From: Streptomyces sp. XM4193
Lineage (GTDB): Bacteria > Actinomycetota > Actinomycetes > Streptomycetales > Streptomycetaceae
NCBI RefSeq assembly: GCF_023072595.1
Contig: NZ_JALLGK010000001.1
Location: 124,001 to 188,000, forward strand
Direction: 5' to 3'
DNA length: 64,000 nt
Below the pieces are notes generated by a model, which was given only the letters and a program-made list of their open reading frames with translations, did not search any database and was not told the origin of the DNA. The translations under genes were made by a program, and so were the position numbers. Positions 57,330-64,000 of the stretch are shown piece by piece. Each line of letters opens with the position of its first letter. Position 1 is the first letter of the stretch.

Positions 57330-58549
57330 TGTCCGGATTCGAGGCTGCGGTAACCGGACTCGGACTGGTGACCCCGGCCGGGGTGGGCGTGCAGCAGAAC
57401 TGGGAGGCCGTCTGCTCGGGAGTTTCCCGGGCGGCGGTGGACCCGGCGCTGGACGCCTGCCCGGTCCGGATCTCCTGCCGGGTCCCCGACTTCGACGCCG
57501 GTGAACTCCTGGGACAGCGCAGGGCCCACCGGCTCGACCCCTTCGTACAGTTCGCGCTGGTCGCCGCGAAGGAGGCGCTGGCCGACGCCGGACTGGACCC
57601 GCGGACCTGGGACGGCGCCCGGGTCGGCGTCGTCCTGGGCACCGCCGACGGCGGCACGGCCACCATGGAGCAGCAGAACCAGACCTTCCTCGCGGAGGGC
57701 GCACGCTGGGTCTCGCCGCTGCTGCTGCCGATGCATCTGCCCAACATGCTCGCCGGACAGATGGCGATGGAGTTCGGCGCCACGGGGCCCAACCTCGTGG
57801 TGGCGACCGCCTGCGCCTCGGGCGCGACCGCGATCGGCACCGCGAGGGACCTGTTGGCCGCCGACCGCTGCGACGTGGTGCTGACCGGCGGCTCCGAGGC
57901 GATGCTCGGCCGGGTGACCATGGCGGGCTTCGCGCAGATGGGCGCGCTCTCCCGCCGCGAGGACGAACCGGCCCTGGCCTCCCGGCCGTTCGACGTGGAC
58001 CGGGACGGTTTCGTCGCCGGCGAGGGCGCGGGCGTACTGGTGCTGGAGCGGGCGGCCGACGCCCGCGCCAGGGGTGCGCGCAGCCACGGCCGGATCATCG
58101 GCTACGGCGCCTCGGCGGACGCGCACCACATGACCAAGCCGCATCCGGAGGGACACGGCACCGAGGCGGCCGTACGGCGGGCACTGGCCGACGCCGGCAC
58201 GGCCGTGCGGGACATCGGCCACGTCAACGCGCACGGCACCTCCACCCCACTCAACGACCGCGTGGAGGGGCAGATGCTCGGCCGGGTGCTGCCCGGCCGG
58301 CCGCTGGTCACCTCGACGAAGGGGGTGACGGGCCATCTGCTGGGAGCGTCGGGCGCGGTCGAGGCCGCCCTGACACTGCTGACCCTGCGGAACGGCCTCG
58401 TTCCGCCCACCGCCAATCTGACCACCCCCGATCCGGCCGTCGACATCGAGATCGCCACCGAACCGACGCCGTGCGCGGCGCAGTTGGCGATGAGCAACTC
58501 CTTCGGTTTCGGCGGACAGAACACCGTGCTGGTGGCCGCGGCACCCTGA
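57329..58549 (+). CDS. Beta-ketoacyl-ACP synthase II (FabF-like)
   Basis: 406 residues with intact C162 (TACASG), H302 (NAHGTS) and H336 (GVTGHLLGASG), so a true condensing enzyme, not a chain-length factor. It would extend the chain primed by KAS III; ketoreduction and dehydration would need primary fatty-acid enzymes, since none are in the window. Last gene of the 48646 operon. Confidence 0.95.
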   Translation: MSGFEAAVTGLGLVTPAGVGVQQNWEAVCSGVSRAAVDPALDACPVRISCRVPDFDAGELLGQRRAHRLDPFVQFALVAAKEALADAGLDPRTWDGARVGVVLGTADGGTATMEQQNQTFLAEGARWVSPLLLPMHLPNMLAGQMAMEFGATGPNLVVATACASGATAIGTARDLLAADRCDVVLTGGSEAMLGRVTMAGFAQMGALSRREDEPALASRPFDVDRDGFVAGEGAGVLVLERAADARARGARSHGRIIGYGASADAHHMTKPHPEGHGTEAAVRRALADAGTAVRDIGHVNAHGTSTPLNDRVEGQMLGRVLPGRPLVTSTKGVTGHLLGASGAVEAALTLLTLRNGLVPPTANLTTPDPAVDIEIATEPTPCAAQLAMSNSFGFGGQNTVLVAAAP

Positions 58550-58550
58550 C

Positions 58551-58590
58551 ACGCCTCTTCGGCGGCGGCCCGCTCCCGCCGAAGAGGCGT
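58551..58590 (+). terminator. Terminator of the 10-gene operon
   Basis: 15-bp perfect stem (ACGCCTCTTCGGCGG and complement) with a 10-nt loop, starting 2 bp after the KAS II stop. Confidence 0.9.
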
Positions 58591-58909
58591 CCGCCGGACA
58601 CGGCGTCAGCCCTCCGTCAGCGCATCCGGGGACGCTGGCCGGGCACCGTTCCGGACCCCTGCCGCGCCGCAGGTGCCGGGCCGCGGTCCCGACGTCCGGG
58701 TCTGCGGTCGCGCGGCACCGCACCGCGGGAGCGCGCGGGTAGGCCGGACGGTGCGACCGCACCGCGCGAGCGCACCACACCCGTTGACCCGCACCTGGTT
58801 CCACCCGACCCCCGTCCGCGACAACCGACCCCGTCCGCCCGAGAACGACTACGCAGCGCGACCGCACGGATGCACGAACGTCCGACCACACACCGACCGG
58901 GAGTAAGAC
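58591..58909. other. Gene-free region before the small membrane protein
   Basis: About 320 bp. Two TCAG-heptamers 11 bp apart (TCAGCCC 58606, TCAGCGC 58617) recall the SARP layout but lack a third and a good -10. Repeated CGCACCGCG words near 58700-58770. Otherwise nothing clear. Confidence 0.4.
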
Positions 58910-59350
58910 ATGACCACCTACACCTCCGCCACCGGCGGCACGGCAACGACGGCAGCACCCGCCGCGGCGAAGCCACTGCGCATGTTCCTCACGCTGGACG
59001 CCGTCGTGACGGGCGGCAACGGCCTCATCTACCTGGCGTTCTCGGGGCCGGTGGCCGACCTGCTCGGCCTGAGCAGCACGTTCCTGCTGGGCATCGGCGT
59101 CTTCCTGGCGGCGTACGGCGCGTTCGTCGGCTATCTGGCGTCCCAGCCCTCGCCCTCGGTGCTCGGGACCAAGCTGGTCATCGAGGCCAACGCGCTGTGG
59201 GCCGTCGCGAGCGTGGCCGCGCTCGTGCTGTGGCTGAGCCCCAGCACCGTGGGCGCCTTCTGGATTCCGATGCAGGCCGTGGTGGTCGGCGGGTTCGCCC
59301 TGCTCCAGCACCTCTCGCTGCGCAAGCTGCGCGCGGCCACCGGCGGCTGA
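58910..59350 (+). CDS. Small four-helix membrane protein
   Basis: 146 residues with about four transmembrane helices (LRMFLTLDAVVTGGNGLIYL onward) and a short basic end. Resembles uncharacterised actinobacterial integral membrane proteins often seen near biosynthetic or regulatory genes. Own transcription unit after the operon terminator. Function unknown; too small for a known exporter family. Confidence 0.75.
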   Translation: MTTYTSATGGTATTAAPAAAKPLRMFLTLDAVVTGGNGLIYLAFSGPVADLLGLSSTFLLGIGVFLAAYGAFVGYLASQPSPSVLGTKLVIEANALWAVASVAALVLWLSPSTVGAFWIPMQAVVVGGFALLQHLSLRKLRAATGG

Positions 59351-59748
59351 ACGCGCCCGTACGGTGCGGGTGCGGGTGTCTGACGCCCGCCCCACCCCGC
59401 CGTACGAGAGTCCGAGCGGCGCGGCGCCCGTACACCCCTCCCCCGGGGTACGGGCGTCGCGCCGCTCCCGCGTGCGGCGGGCGCCTGCCGGCGCGGCCGA
59501 CTCGCGAACGGGACGACCGGCTCGCGGTGGGGCAACCGGCTCGCGGTGGGGACGACCGGGCCGGCCGGACGCCCCCGGCTCGGAGTGTCCAACCGGCAGC
59601 TCTGCGTGCGGAGTTGACCGACCCCAGGCACTCGTCCCGCACCCGTCCTCCCGCGCCCGCCTCCCCCGGCGCACGAGCGCGCACGGCCGGGACTCGGTGC
59701 GGGGCAGGCGGGCGCGGCACGCGGCACGCGGGGCGGGCGGGCGCGAAG
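59351..59748. other. Gene-free stretch between convergent genes
   Basis: About 400 bp with a GGCTCGCGGTGGGG direct repeat near 59520-59560. No gene seen; the terminator follows at 59749. Confidence 0.5.
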
Positions 59749-59780
59749 GAGCAGGGCCCGGCGGTTGCCGGGCCCTGCTC
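59749..59780. terminator. Bidirectional terminator
   Basis: 14-bp perfect stem (GAGCAGGGCCCGGC and complement) with a GGTT loop, 25 bp from the end of the hydrolase-fold gene (-) and downstream of the membrane gene (+). Confidence 0.88.
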
Positions 59781-59804
59781 GCGGTGTGTGCGGCGGTGGC
59801 GCGA

Positions 59805-60644
59805 TCAGCGCGGTCCGCGGCCCACGAAGTCCACCAGATCGTCGTTGAACCGCTCGGCGTGCGTGGCGAACAGACCGTGCGCCGCGCCCTCGTACACCGA
59901 GAGGGAGCTGCCCGGCACCAGCGCCGCCGTCGGCGGGCCGCAGAGCCCGAAGGGGCTGCCCACGTCCGCGTCGCCGTGCACCACCAGGGTCGGCACGCCG
60001 ACGAGCGGCAGCTCGGCCCTGAAGTCCTCGCCGAGCAGCATCCGGTACAGCGCCTCGGCCGCGTGCGGGGCGGTGTCCATCGCCAACCGGGCGACCCAGG
60101 AACGGAGTTCGGCGGAACTGCCCGGGTTCTGCTCGGTGGCCGCCGGGCCGCCGAAGAACGGTACGGACAGCTGCTCCAGGAAGCCCGGGAGGTCCGCGCG
60201 CATCGCGGCGAACATCGGCTCCAGCTCCTCCAGCACCAGGCCGTCCGGGTTGCCCTCGGTGCGGTGGAGCACCGGGGTGGCGGAGGCGGCGAGTACCAGC
60301 CGGTCCACCCGGTGCGCACCGTGCCGGGTCAGATAGCGCACGGCCTCGCCGCCGCCGACCGCGTAGCCGACGAGGGTGACCCCGGTCAGTTCGAGGTGGT
60401 CCAGCAGCGCGGCGAGGTCGTCGGCGAGGGTGTCGTAGTCGTAGCCCTGGGCGGGATGGTCGGACCGGCCGCAGCCGCGCCGGTCGTAGGTGACGCAGCG
60501 CAGGCCGCGCTCCACGAGCGCGTCCACCTGGCGGTGCCACATGCGGGAGTCGAGCATGGCGACGTTGAGGAACACCACGGGCGGGCCGCTGCCGGCGTCG
60601 CTGTAGTGGATCTGTGTTCCGTCCTTGGCCGAGACCGTCGGCAC
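59805..60644 (-). CDS. Alpha/beta-hydrolase-fold protein lacking the catalytic serine
   Basis: 279 residues, haloperoxidase/esterase-like fold (CVTYDRRGCGRSD, LVVHGDADVGSPFG, AAHGLFATHAERFNDDLVDF). The nucleophile elbow reads GYAVGG with A95 where GYSMGG is expected, and the usual oxyanion HG motif is replaced by NVAML. The Asp and His remain. It is therefore probably not a hydrolase and may act as a binding or cyclase-like protein. GTG start after AAGGAGG, 93 bp after the P450 gene, same transcript. Confidence 0.85.
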   Translation of the reverse strand: MPTVSAKDGTQIHYSDAGSGPPVVFLNVAMLDSRMWHRQVDALVERGLRCVTYDRRGCGRSDHPAQGYDYDTLADDLAALLDHLELTGVTLVGYAVGGGEAVRYLTRHGAHRVDRLVLAASATPVLHRTEGNPDGLVLEELEPMFAAMRADLPGFLEQLSVPFFGGPAATEQNPGSSAELRSWVARLAMDTAPHAAEALYRMLLGEDFRAELPLVGVPTLVVHGDADVGSPFGLCGPPTAALVPGSSLSVYEGAAHGLFATHAERFNDDLVDFVGRGPR

Positions 60645-60737
60645 GGTTGCCTCCTTCGGTCGCGCCGGCGCGAACTCGCGTTCGCGCGCGGCGCGTTGAC
60701 GTTTCCGGACGGCCGGGTTCGCTGCCGGCCGCGGTGG

Positions 60738-61946
60738 TCACCAGGTGACCGGCAGCGAGTGCAGCCCGTAGAAGACCGTCTCGTGCCGGAAGGGGAGCTC
60801 CTCCCTGTCGCAGGCCAGTCGCAGGTCCGGGAAGCGGGCGAAGAGCGATCTGATCGCCAGCTCGATCTCCAGTCGCGCGAGCGGCGCGCCCAGGCAGAAG
60901 TGCGGGCCGATGCCCCACTGGAGGTGTTCGCCGGTGTCCCGGTGGACGTCGATCCGGCCCGCGTCGGGGAAGACGTTCTCGTCCCAGTTGGCCGCCGGAA
61001 TGGAGATGACGACGGCGTCGCCCTTGGAGATCCGTACGCCGCTCACCTCCATGTCCTCCAGGCAGAGCCGGACGATCGCGTCCTGCGAGATGGACCAGTA
61101 GCGCATCGACTCCTCGATGAAGGCGGGCAGCAGCTTGCCGTCGTCGGCGAGCACCTGCCGCTTCAGCTCCTCGTCGAGGAGCAGGTTGAGGGTGCTGAGC
61201 GCGAGCTGGTTGGTGGTGGTCTCGTGACCCGCGACCAGCACGAGCAGGGCTATGCCCACGGCCTCCTTGACCGTGATCCGCCCGCTCGCGACGTGCTGGG
61301 ACGCCAGCCGGCTGATGATGTCGTCCGCCGGGTCCGACTGCTTGGCGAGCGTCAACTCGGTGAGGAAGGCGGTGAGTTCCTGGTACGCGGCCCAGGAGGC
61401 GGCCGGGTCGCCCTGACCGATGGTGATCCGCGTCAGCCGTACGAAGCGCTCGGACTCCTCGCGCGGCACCCCGAGGACGCGGGCGATGACCTGGGTGGGC
61501 AGCTGGGTGGTGAAGTTCTCGCAGAGGTCGGCCGGCTTGTCCCGGCCCGCGAGGCCGTCGAGCAGCTGGTCGACCAGCTCCTCGATGCCCGGCTGGTACG
61601 CGCGCACCCTGCGGGCGGTGAAGTCCGAGGTCACGAGCGTACGGAGCCTGCCGTGGTCGGGCGCGTCCATCCGCAGAAAGGAGGAGGGGCGCTCGCCCGG
61701 CGGCAGTTGGATGCGTACGGGCGCGCCGGGCAGGCCCTCGTCCGCGCTCATCCGGGGGTCCATCAGGGCCATCCGCACGTCCGCGTGCCGGGTCAGCAGC
61801 CAGGCCCGCCGGGAGCCCACGGCCCCCTCGGGTATGCGTACCGCGCACGGCGGTTCGTCGCGCAGTTCGGCCAGTTCCGGCGGTACGGACATGGGACAGG
61901 TCCGGGCGAGCGGCCAGTCGAGAACCTTCTCCTGTTCGTCCAGCAT
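60738..61946 (-). CDS. Cytochrome P450
   Basis: 402 residues, bacterial class I type. I-helix AGHETTTNQLAL, E-x-x-R in EESMRYW, and heme loop GPHFCLGAPLAR with ligand C351. Probably hydroxylates or desaturates the alkyl chain. ATG at 61946 follows AAGGAG. Transcribed from the SARP-type promoter at 62198, giving a long leader that contains a 9-bp repeat. Confidence 0.95.
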   Translation of the reverse strand: MLDEQEKVLDWPLARTCPMSVPPELAELRDEPPCAVRIPEGAVGSRRAWLLTRHADVRMALMDPRMSADEGLPGAPVRIQLPPGERPSSFLRMDAPDHGRLRTLVTSDFTARRVRAYQPGIEELVDQLLDGLAGRDKPADLCENFTTQLPTQVIARVLGVPREESERFVRLTRITIGQGDPAASWAAYQELTAFLTELTLAKQSDPADDIISRLASQHVASGRITVKEAVGIALLVLVAGHETTTNQLALSTLNLLLDEELKRQVLADDGKLLPAFIEESMRYWSISQDAIVRLCLEDMEVSGVRISKGDAVVISIPAANWDENVFPDAGRIDVHRDTGEHLQWGIGPHFCLGAPLARLEIELAIRSLFARFPDLRLACDREELPFRHETVFYGLHSLPVTW

Positions 61947-61961
61947 CCAACGACTCCTTGC

Positions 61962-62040
61962 GGTTCGGGGGTTCGGCGGTTCGCGGGTTCGGGGGTTCGG
62001 GGGTTCGCGCGTTCGGGGCTTGGGGGGCGCGCGTTCGGGT
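61962..62040. repeat. 9-bp tandem repeat (GTTCGGGGG)n in the P450 leader
   Basis: About eight imperfect copies of GTTCGGGGG/GTTCGCGGG directly upstream of the P450 ribosome site. It would be transcribed as a C-rich stretch in the 5' leader. Confidence 0.85.
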
Positions 62041-62197
62041 CGAGTGCTTCGGGGGCGGGCACGCCGGGGCGGCGTCCGTGGAGCGCGGGTCCGCTCGGGC
62101 GCGGGCGCGCAGGAGTGCGGGGCGCGCGGCGGGACCGGTGCGCGCAGGGGCGGGGCGGGGCGGGAGGCGGCTCGGCGGCCGTCTCGTTGTTCGCCGC

Positions 62198-62239
62198 ACT
62201 GTGTACGAGGGCTCTGACCGGCTCCTGACCGGTACCTGA
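62198..62239 (-). promoter_or_regulatory. SARP-type promoter of the P450 operon
   Basis: On the minus strand: TCAGGTA (62233-62239), TCAGGAG (62222-62228) and TCAGAGC (62211-62217), 11 bp apart; 7 bp later CACAGT (62198-62203) as -10. All three heptamers carry TCAG. The start site would lie about 245 nt before the P450 ATG. Confidence 0.78.
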
Positions 62240-62348
62240 CCCCTGCGGCCCCGCCCGCGGACCCCGCGGACCGCCCGTCGGTGCGGCCCCGGACGGGACG
62301 CGCCCGCCGCCTGCGCCGGGGGCGGCAGGTGGCGGGCGGCGCCGCGGT

Positions 62349-63140
62349 TCAGCCGGAGACGGACGCCGTCAGCCGGTCCAGATGACGGGCGAAGTCGGCG
62401 GTCACGGCAGCGGCGTGCTGGTCGATGTAGAAGTGGCCGCCGGAGAACTCCCGGTGCCCCAGGTACCGTTCGCCGCGGTCCTTCCAGTGCGTCATCGCGT
62501 CGTCGGTCTCCTGGAGCGGGTCGGACCTGCCGCCGTAGGAGACGAACGGGCAGTCCACCGTCACGCCGTCGTCGACGTACTGCGCCGCGACCCGCAGATC
62601 GGCCCGGAGCGCGGGCACGACCAGGGCGAGCATCTCCGGGTTGTCGTAGACCTCCGCCGGGAAGGAGCCCAACTTCTTGATCCACTCGACCAGTTCGGGG
62701 TCCGGCATCCGGCTCTGCTCCTCCGTGGGCTGGAAGAAGCCGATCGGCGACCAGCCGGAGGTGCCGAGCAGCGCCGGCGCCGGCATCCCGTCCTCCGCGA
62801 GCCGGACGGTCAGCCGGTAGGCGAGCTGGGCGCCCAGGCAGTGGCCGAAGAAGGCGAACGGACGGTCGTCGATCTCCGCCACGACCGCCTCGTACAGCGC
62901 GTCGAGCAGCGGGTCCCACTTCTCGAAGGTCTCCTCCTCCCGGCGGTTGTGCCGGCCGGGGAGGGTGACGGCCTGCGGTGCGATCGTGGGCGGGAGGAGC
63001 TCCGCCCAGTCCCGGTAGATGATCGCCCCGCTGCCGGCGTGCGGCAGCAGGAAGAGCCGGGTCTCGGCCTCGTCGGAGGGCTCGACCGGGTGGAACCAGT
63101 GGCCCGCGGTCGACATGTCCTGTACTGGGTTGTCCCCCAC
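62349..63140 (-). CDS. Type II thioesterase with Cys in the nucleophile position
   Basis: 263 residues. External thioesterase of the alpha/beta-hydrolase fold: LFLLPHAGSGAIIYRDWAEL, LPGRHNRREEETF and C-terminal GGHFYID with the His. The nucleophile elbow is GHCLGAQ with C101 instead of Ser. It may clear stalled acyl groups from the ACP. GTG at 63140 lies 7 nt after AAGGAG; an internal ATG at residue 9 is possible. Confidence 0.88.
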   Translation of the reverse strand: MGDNPVQDMSTAGHWFHPVEPSDEAETRLFLLPHAGSGAIIYRDWAELLPPTIAPQAVTLPGRHNRREEETFEKWDPLLDALYEAVVAEIDDRPFAFFGHCLGAQLAYRLTVRLAEDGMPAPALLGTSGWSPIGFFQPTEEQSRMPDPELVEWIKKLGSFPAEVYDNPEMLALVVPALRADLRVAAQYVDDGVTVDCPFVSYGGRSDPLQETDDAMTHWKDRGERYLGHREFSGGHFYIDQHAAAVTADFARHLDRLTASVSG

Positions 63141-63232
63141 GTGTGGACTCCTTGGTGTGCGTTGGAAGTGGGCTGCCGCCGCTGGCGACCCGGTTGACTC
63201 GCGGTCACGACCGCGCTGACGCCCCGGCAGGT

Positions 63233-64000
63233 TCAGCCGAGGGCGCGGACGGCCGGCAGCAGCTCCTCGGCGATCTGCTTCAACTGCGGCTCGGGGTCGA
63301 GCGATCCGATCCGCAGCACGATGTGCCGGGCGCCCTGGTGCACATAGCCGGCGAGCCACTGCGCGCACTTGGCCGGGCTGCCCCAGGCGTACGCCTGGAT
63401 CGTCGCCATCGCCTCCAGCGAGCGGCCGTAGTAGTGCTCGACGTAGTGCTCCAGCTCCTCCTTGGCGCGCTCCTCGTCGTCGTTGACGGTGAGGGTCGCG
63501 TAGAAGCCGGGAGTGACGGCGTCCGCCGGGCGCCCCTGCGCCACGGTCAGTTCGGCCAGCGTGCGCCGCGCGGCGCCGTACGCCGCTGCGGTGGGCAGGA
63601 ACGGCAGCCAGCCGTCGTACCCGCGTGCCACCCTGGCCAGCACGCGCGGGGTGTCGCTGCCGGCCAGCCACAGCGGCGGGCCGCCCGGCGTACGGGTCCG
63701 GGGCAGCCGGTCGAGCCCGTCGGCCTGCCAGTAGCGCCCCTCGAAGTCCGTGGGCGCGCCCGGTTCGTGGCTGCGCCACGCGGTGCGCCAGAGCCGGGTG
63801 ATCTCGTCCAGCCGACCGGCCCGGCCGCCGAACTCGGCGCCCACCGCGGCGAATTCGGCCTCCGTCTCGGGCACCGGGAACCCCGAGCCCAGCCCCAGCA
63901 CGAGCCGCGAGCCGCAGACGTGGTCCAGGCTGGCGAGCATGTTGGCGCCGATCAGCGGGTGCCGCAGCGCGGGTGTGAGCGCCGCCGTGCCCAGGGTGAC
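63233..64000 (-). CDS. Luciferase-like (LLM class) flavin/F420 oxidoreductase, 5' end beyond window
   Basis: 256 residues visible, with the N-terminus off the right edge (frame open to base 64000). TIM-barrel LLM family: HPLIGANMLASLDHVCGSRL, LVLGLGSGFPVPETEAEFAA, PPLWLAGSDTPRVLARVARG. These enzymes use FMNH2 or F420 for oxidation or reduction. It lies 92 bp upstream of the thioesterase on the same strand, so the biosynthetic cluster continues beyond the window. Confidence 0.88.
   Translation of the reverse strand, partial: VTLGTAALTPALRHPLIGANMLASLDHVCGSRLVLGLGSGFPVPETEAEFAAVGAEFGGRAGRLDEITRLWRTAWRSHEPGAPTDFEGRYWQADGLDRLPRTRTPGGPPLWLAGSDTPRVLARVARGYDGWLPFLPTAAAYGAARRTLAELTVAQGRPADAVTPGFYATLTVNDDEERAKEELEHYVEHYYGRSLEAMATIQAYAWGSPAKCAQWLAGYVHQGARHIVLRIGSLDPEPQLKQIAEELLPAVRALG

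Noticed and set aside
57329..58549. KAS II considered as a type II PKS chain-length factor
   Set aside because: The catalytic Cys and both His residues are intact and only one KAS II-type protein is present, so no KS/CLF pair exists.
55475..60319. Minus-strand frame of more than 1600 codons across KAS III, ACP and KAS II
   Set aside because: It overlaps several proven genes on the other strand and shows only biased composition.

Overview
High-GC actinobacterial DNA, almost certainly Streptomyces. Codon usage is strongly GC-rich, many genes start with GTG, and many neighbours overlap by ATGA or GTGA. The window also holds a recognisable Streptomyces core: crgA, two class E sortases, the FHA/PstP/RodA/PbpA/PknB cluster, DUF5324 and DUF4429 genes, and a phenylacetyl-CoA oxygenase operon.

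Layout. 1-23 kb is metabolic and stress functions: the 3' end of a zinc D-Ala-D-Ala carboxypeptidase, a NUDIX hydrolase, an HTTM/DUF5819 pair divergent from paaABCDE, a rhodanese/J-domain pair, an HxlR regulator divergent from an azoreductase, an ArsR-SulP-flavoprotein operon, the methylmalonyl-CoA mutase operon (mutA, mutB, meaB), cobF and a tRNA-Leu(CAG). 23-40 kb is the conserved growth and division block: fhaA, fhaB, pstP, rodA, pbpA, pknB, then ppiA, rhomboid, crgA, DUF881, pabA and two class E sortases. A secreted S1 protease follows.

41.6-64 kb is a biosynthetic gene cluster that continues past the right edge. Its gene set matches the logic of the azoxy antibiotic valanimycin step by step: an acyl-CoA-dehydrogenase-like flavin N-hydroxylase with a flavin reductase, a DUF2156/MprF-type aminoacyl-tRNA-dependent transferase (VlmA-like), a histidine-containing membrane protein (VlmO-like), a diiron protein (VlmB-like), a diacylglycerol-kinase-like enzyme (VlmJ-like), an MmgE/PrpD lyase (VlmK-like) and a small SARP (VlmI-like). 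The amine is not made by valine decarboxylation. KAS III, ACP, KAS II, an aldehyde dehydrogenase-type enzyme and a class III aminotransferase suggest that an acyl chain is built and converted to an alkylamine. I predict an alkyl-azoxy compound; the structure is not proven.

The most striking element is a tandem array of three 93-nt serine-tRNA-like genes (period 110 bp) just upstream of, and co-directional with, the kinase gene. They keep the usual serine-tRNA features (G73, G1-C72, G2-C71, A3-U70, long variable arm), but the anticodon arm is abnormal and lacks U33, so they probably cannot decode. The array is preceded by three TCAG-heptamers at 11-bp spacing, a 7-bp gap and an NANNNT -10 element. 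The same architecture precedes the PrpD-like gene, the large operon starting at 48646 and the P450 operon. This suggests one SARP regulon that includes dedicated, non-decoding tRNAs supplying serine to a natural-product pathway.
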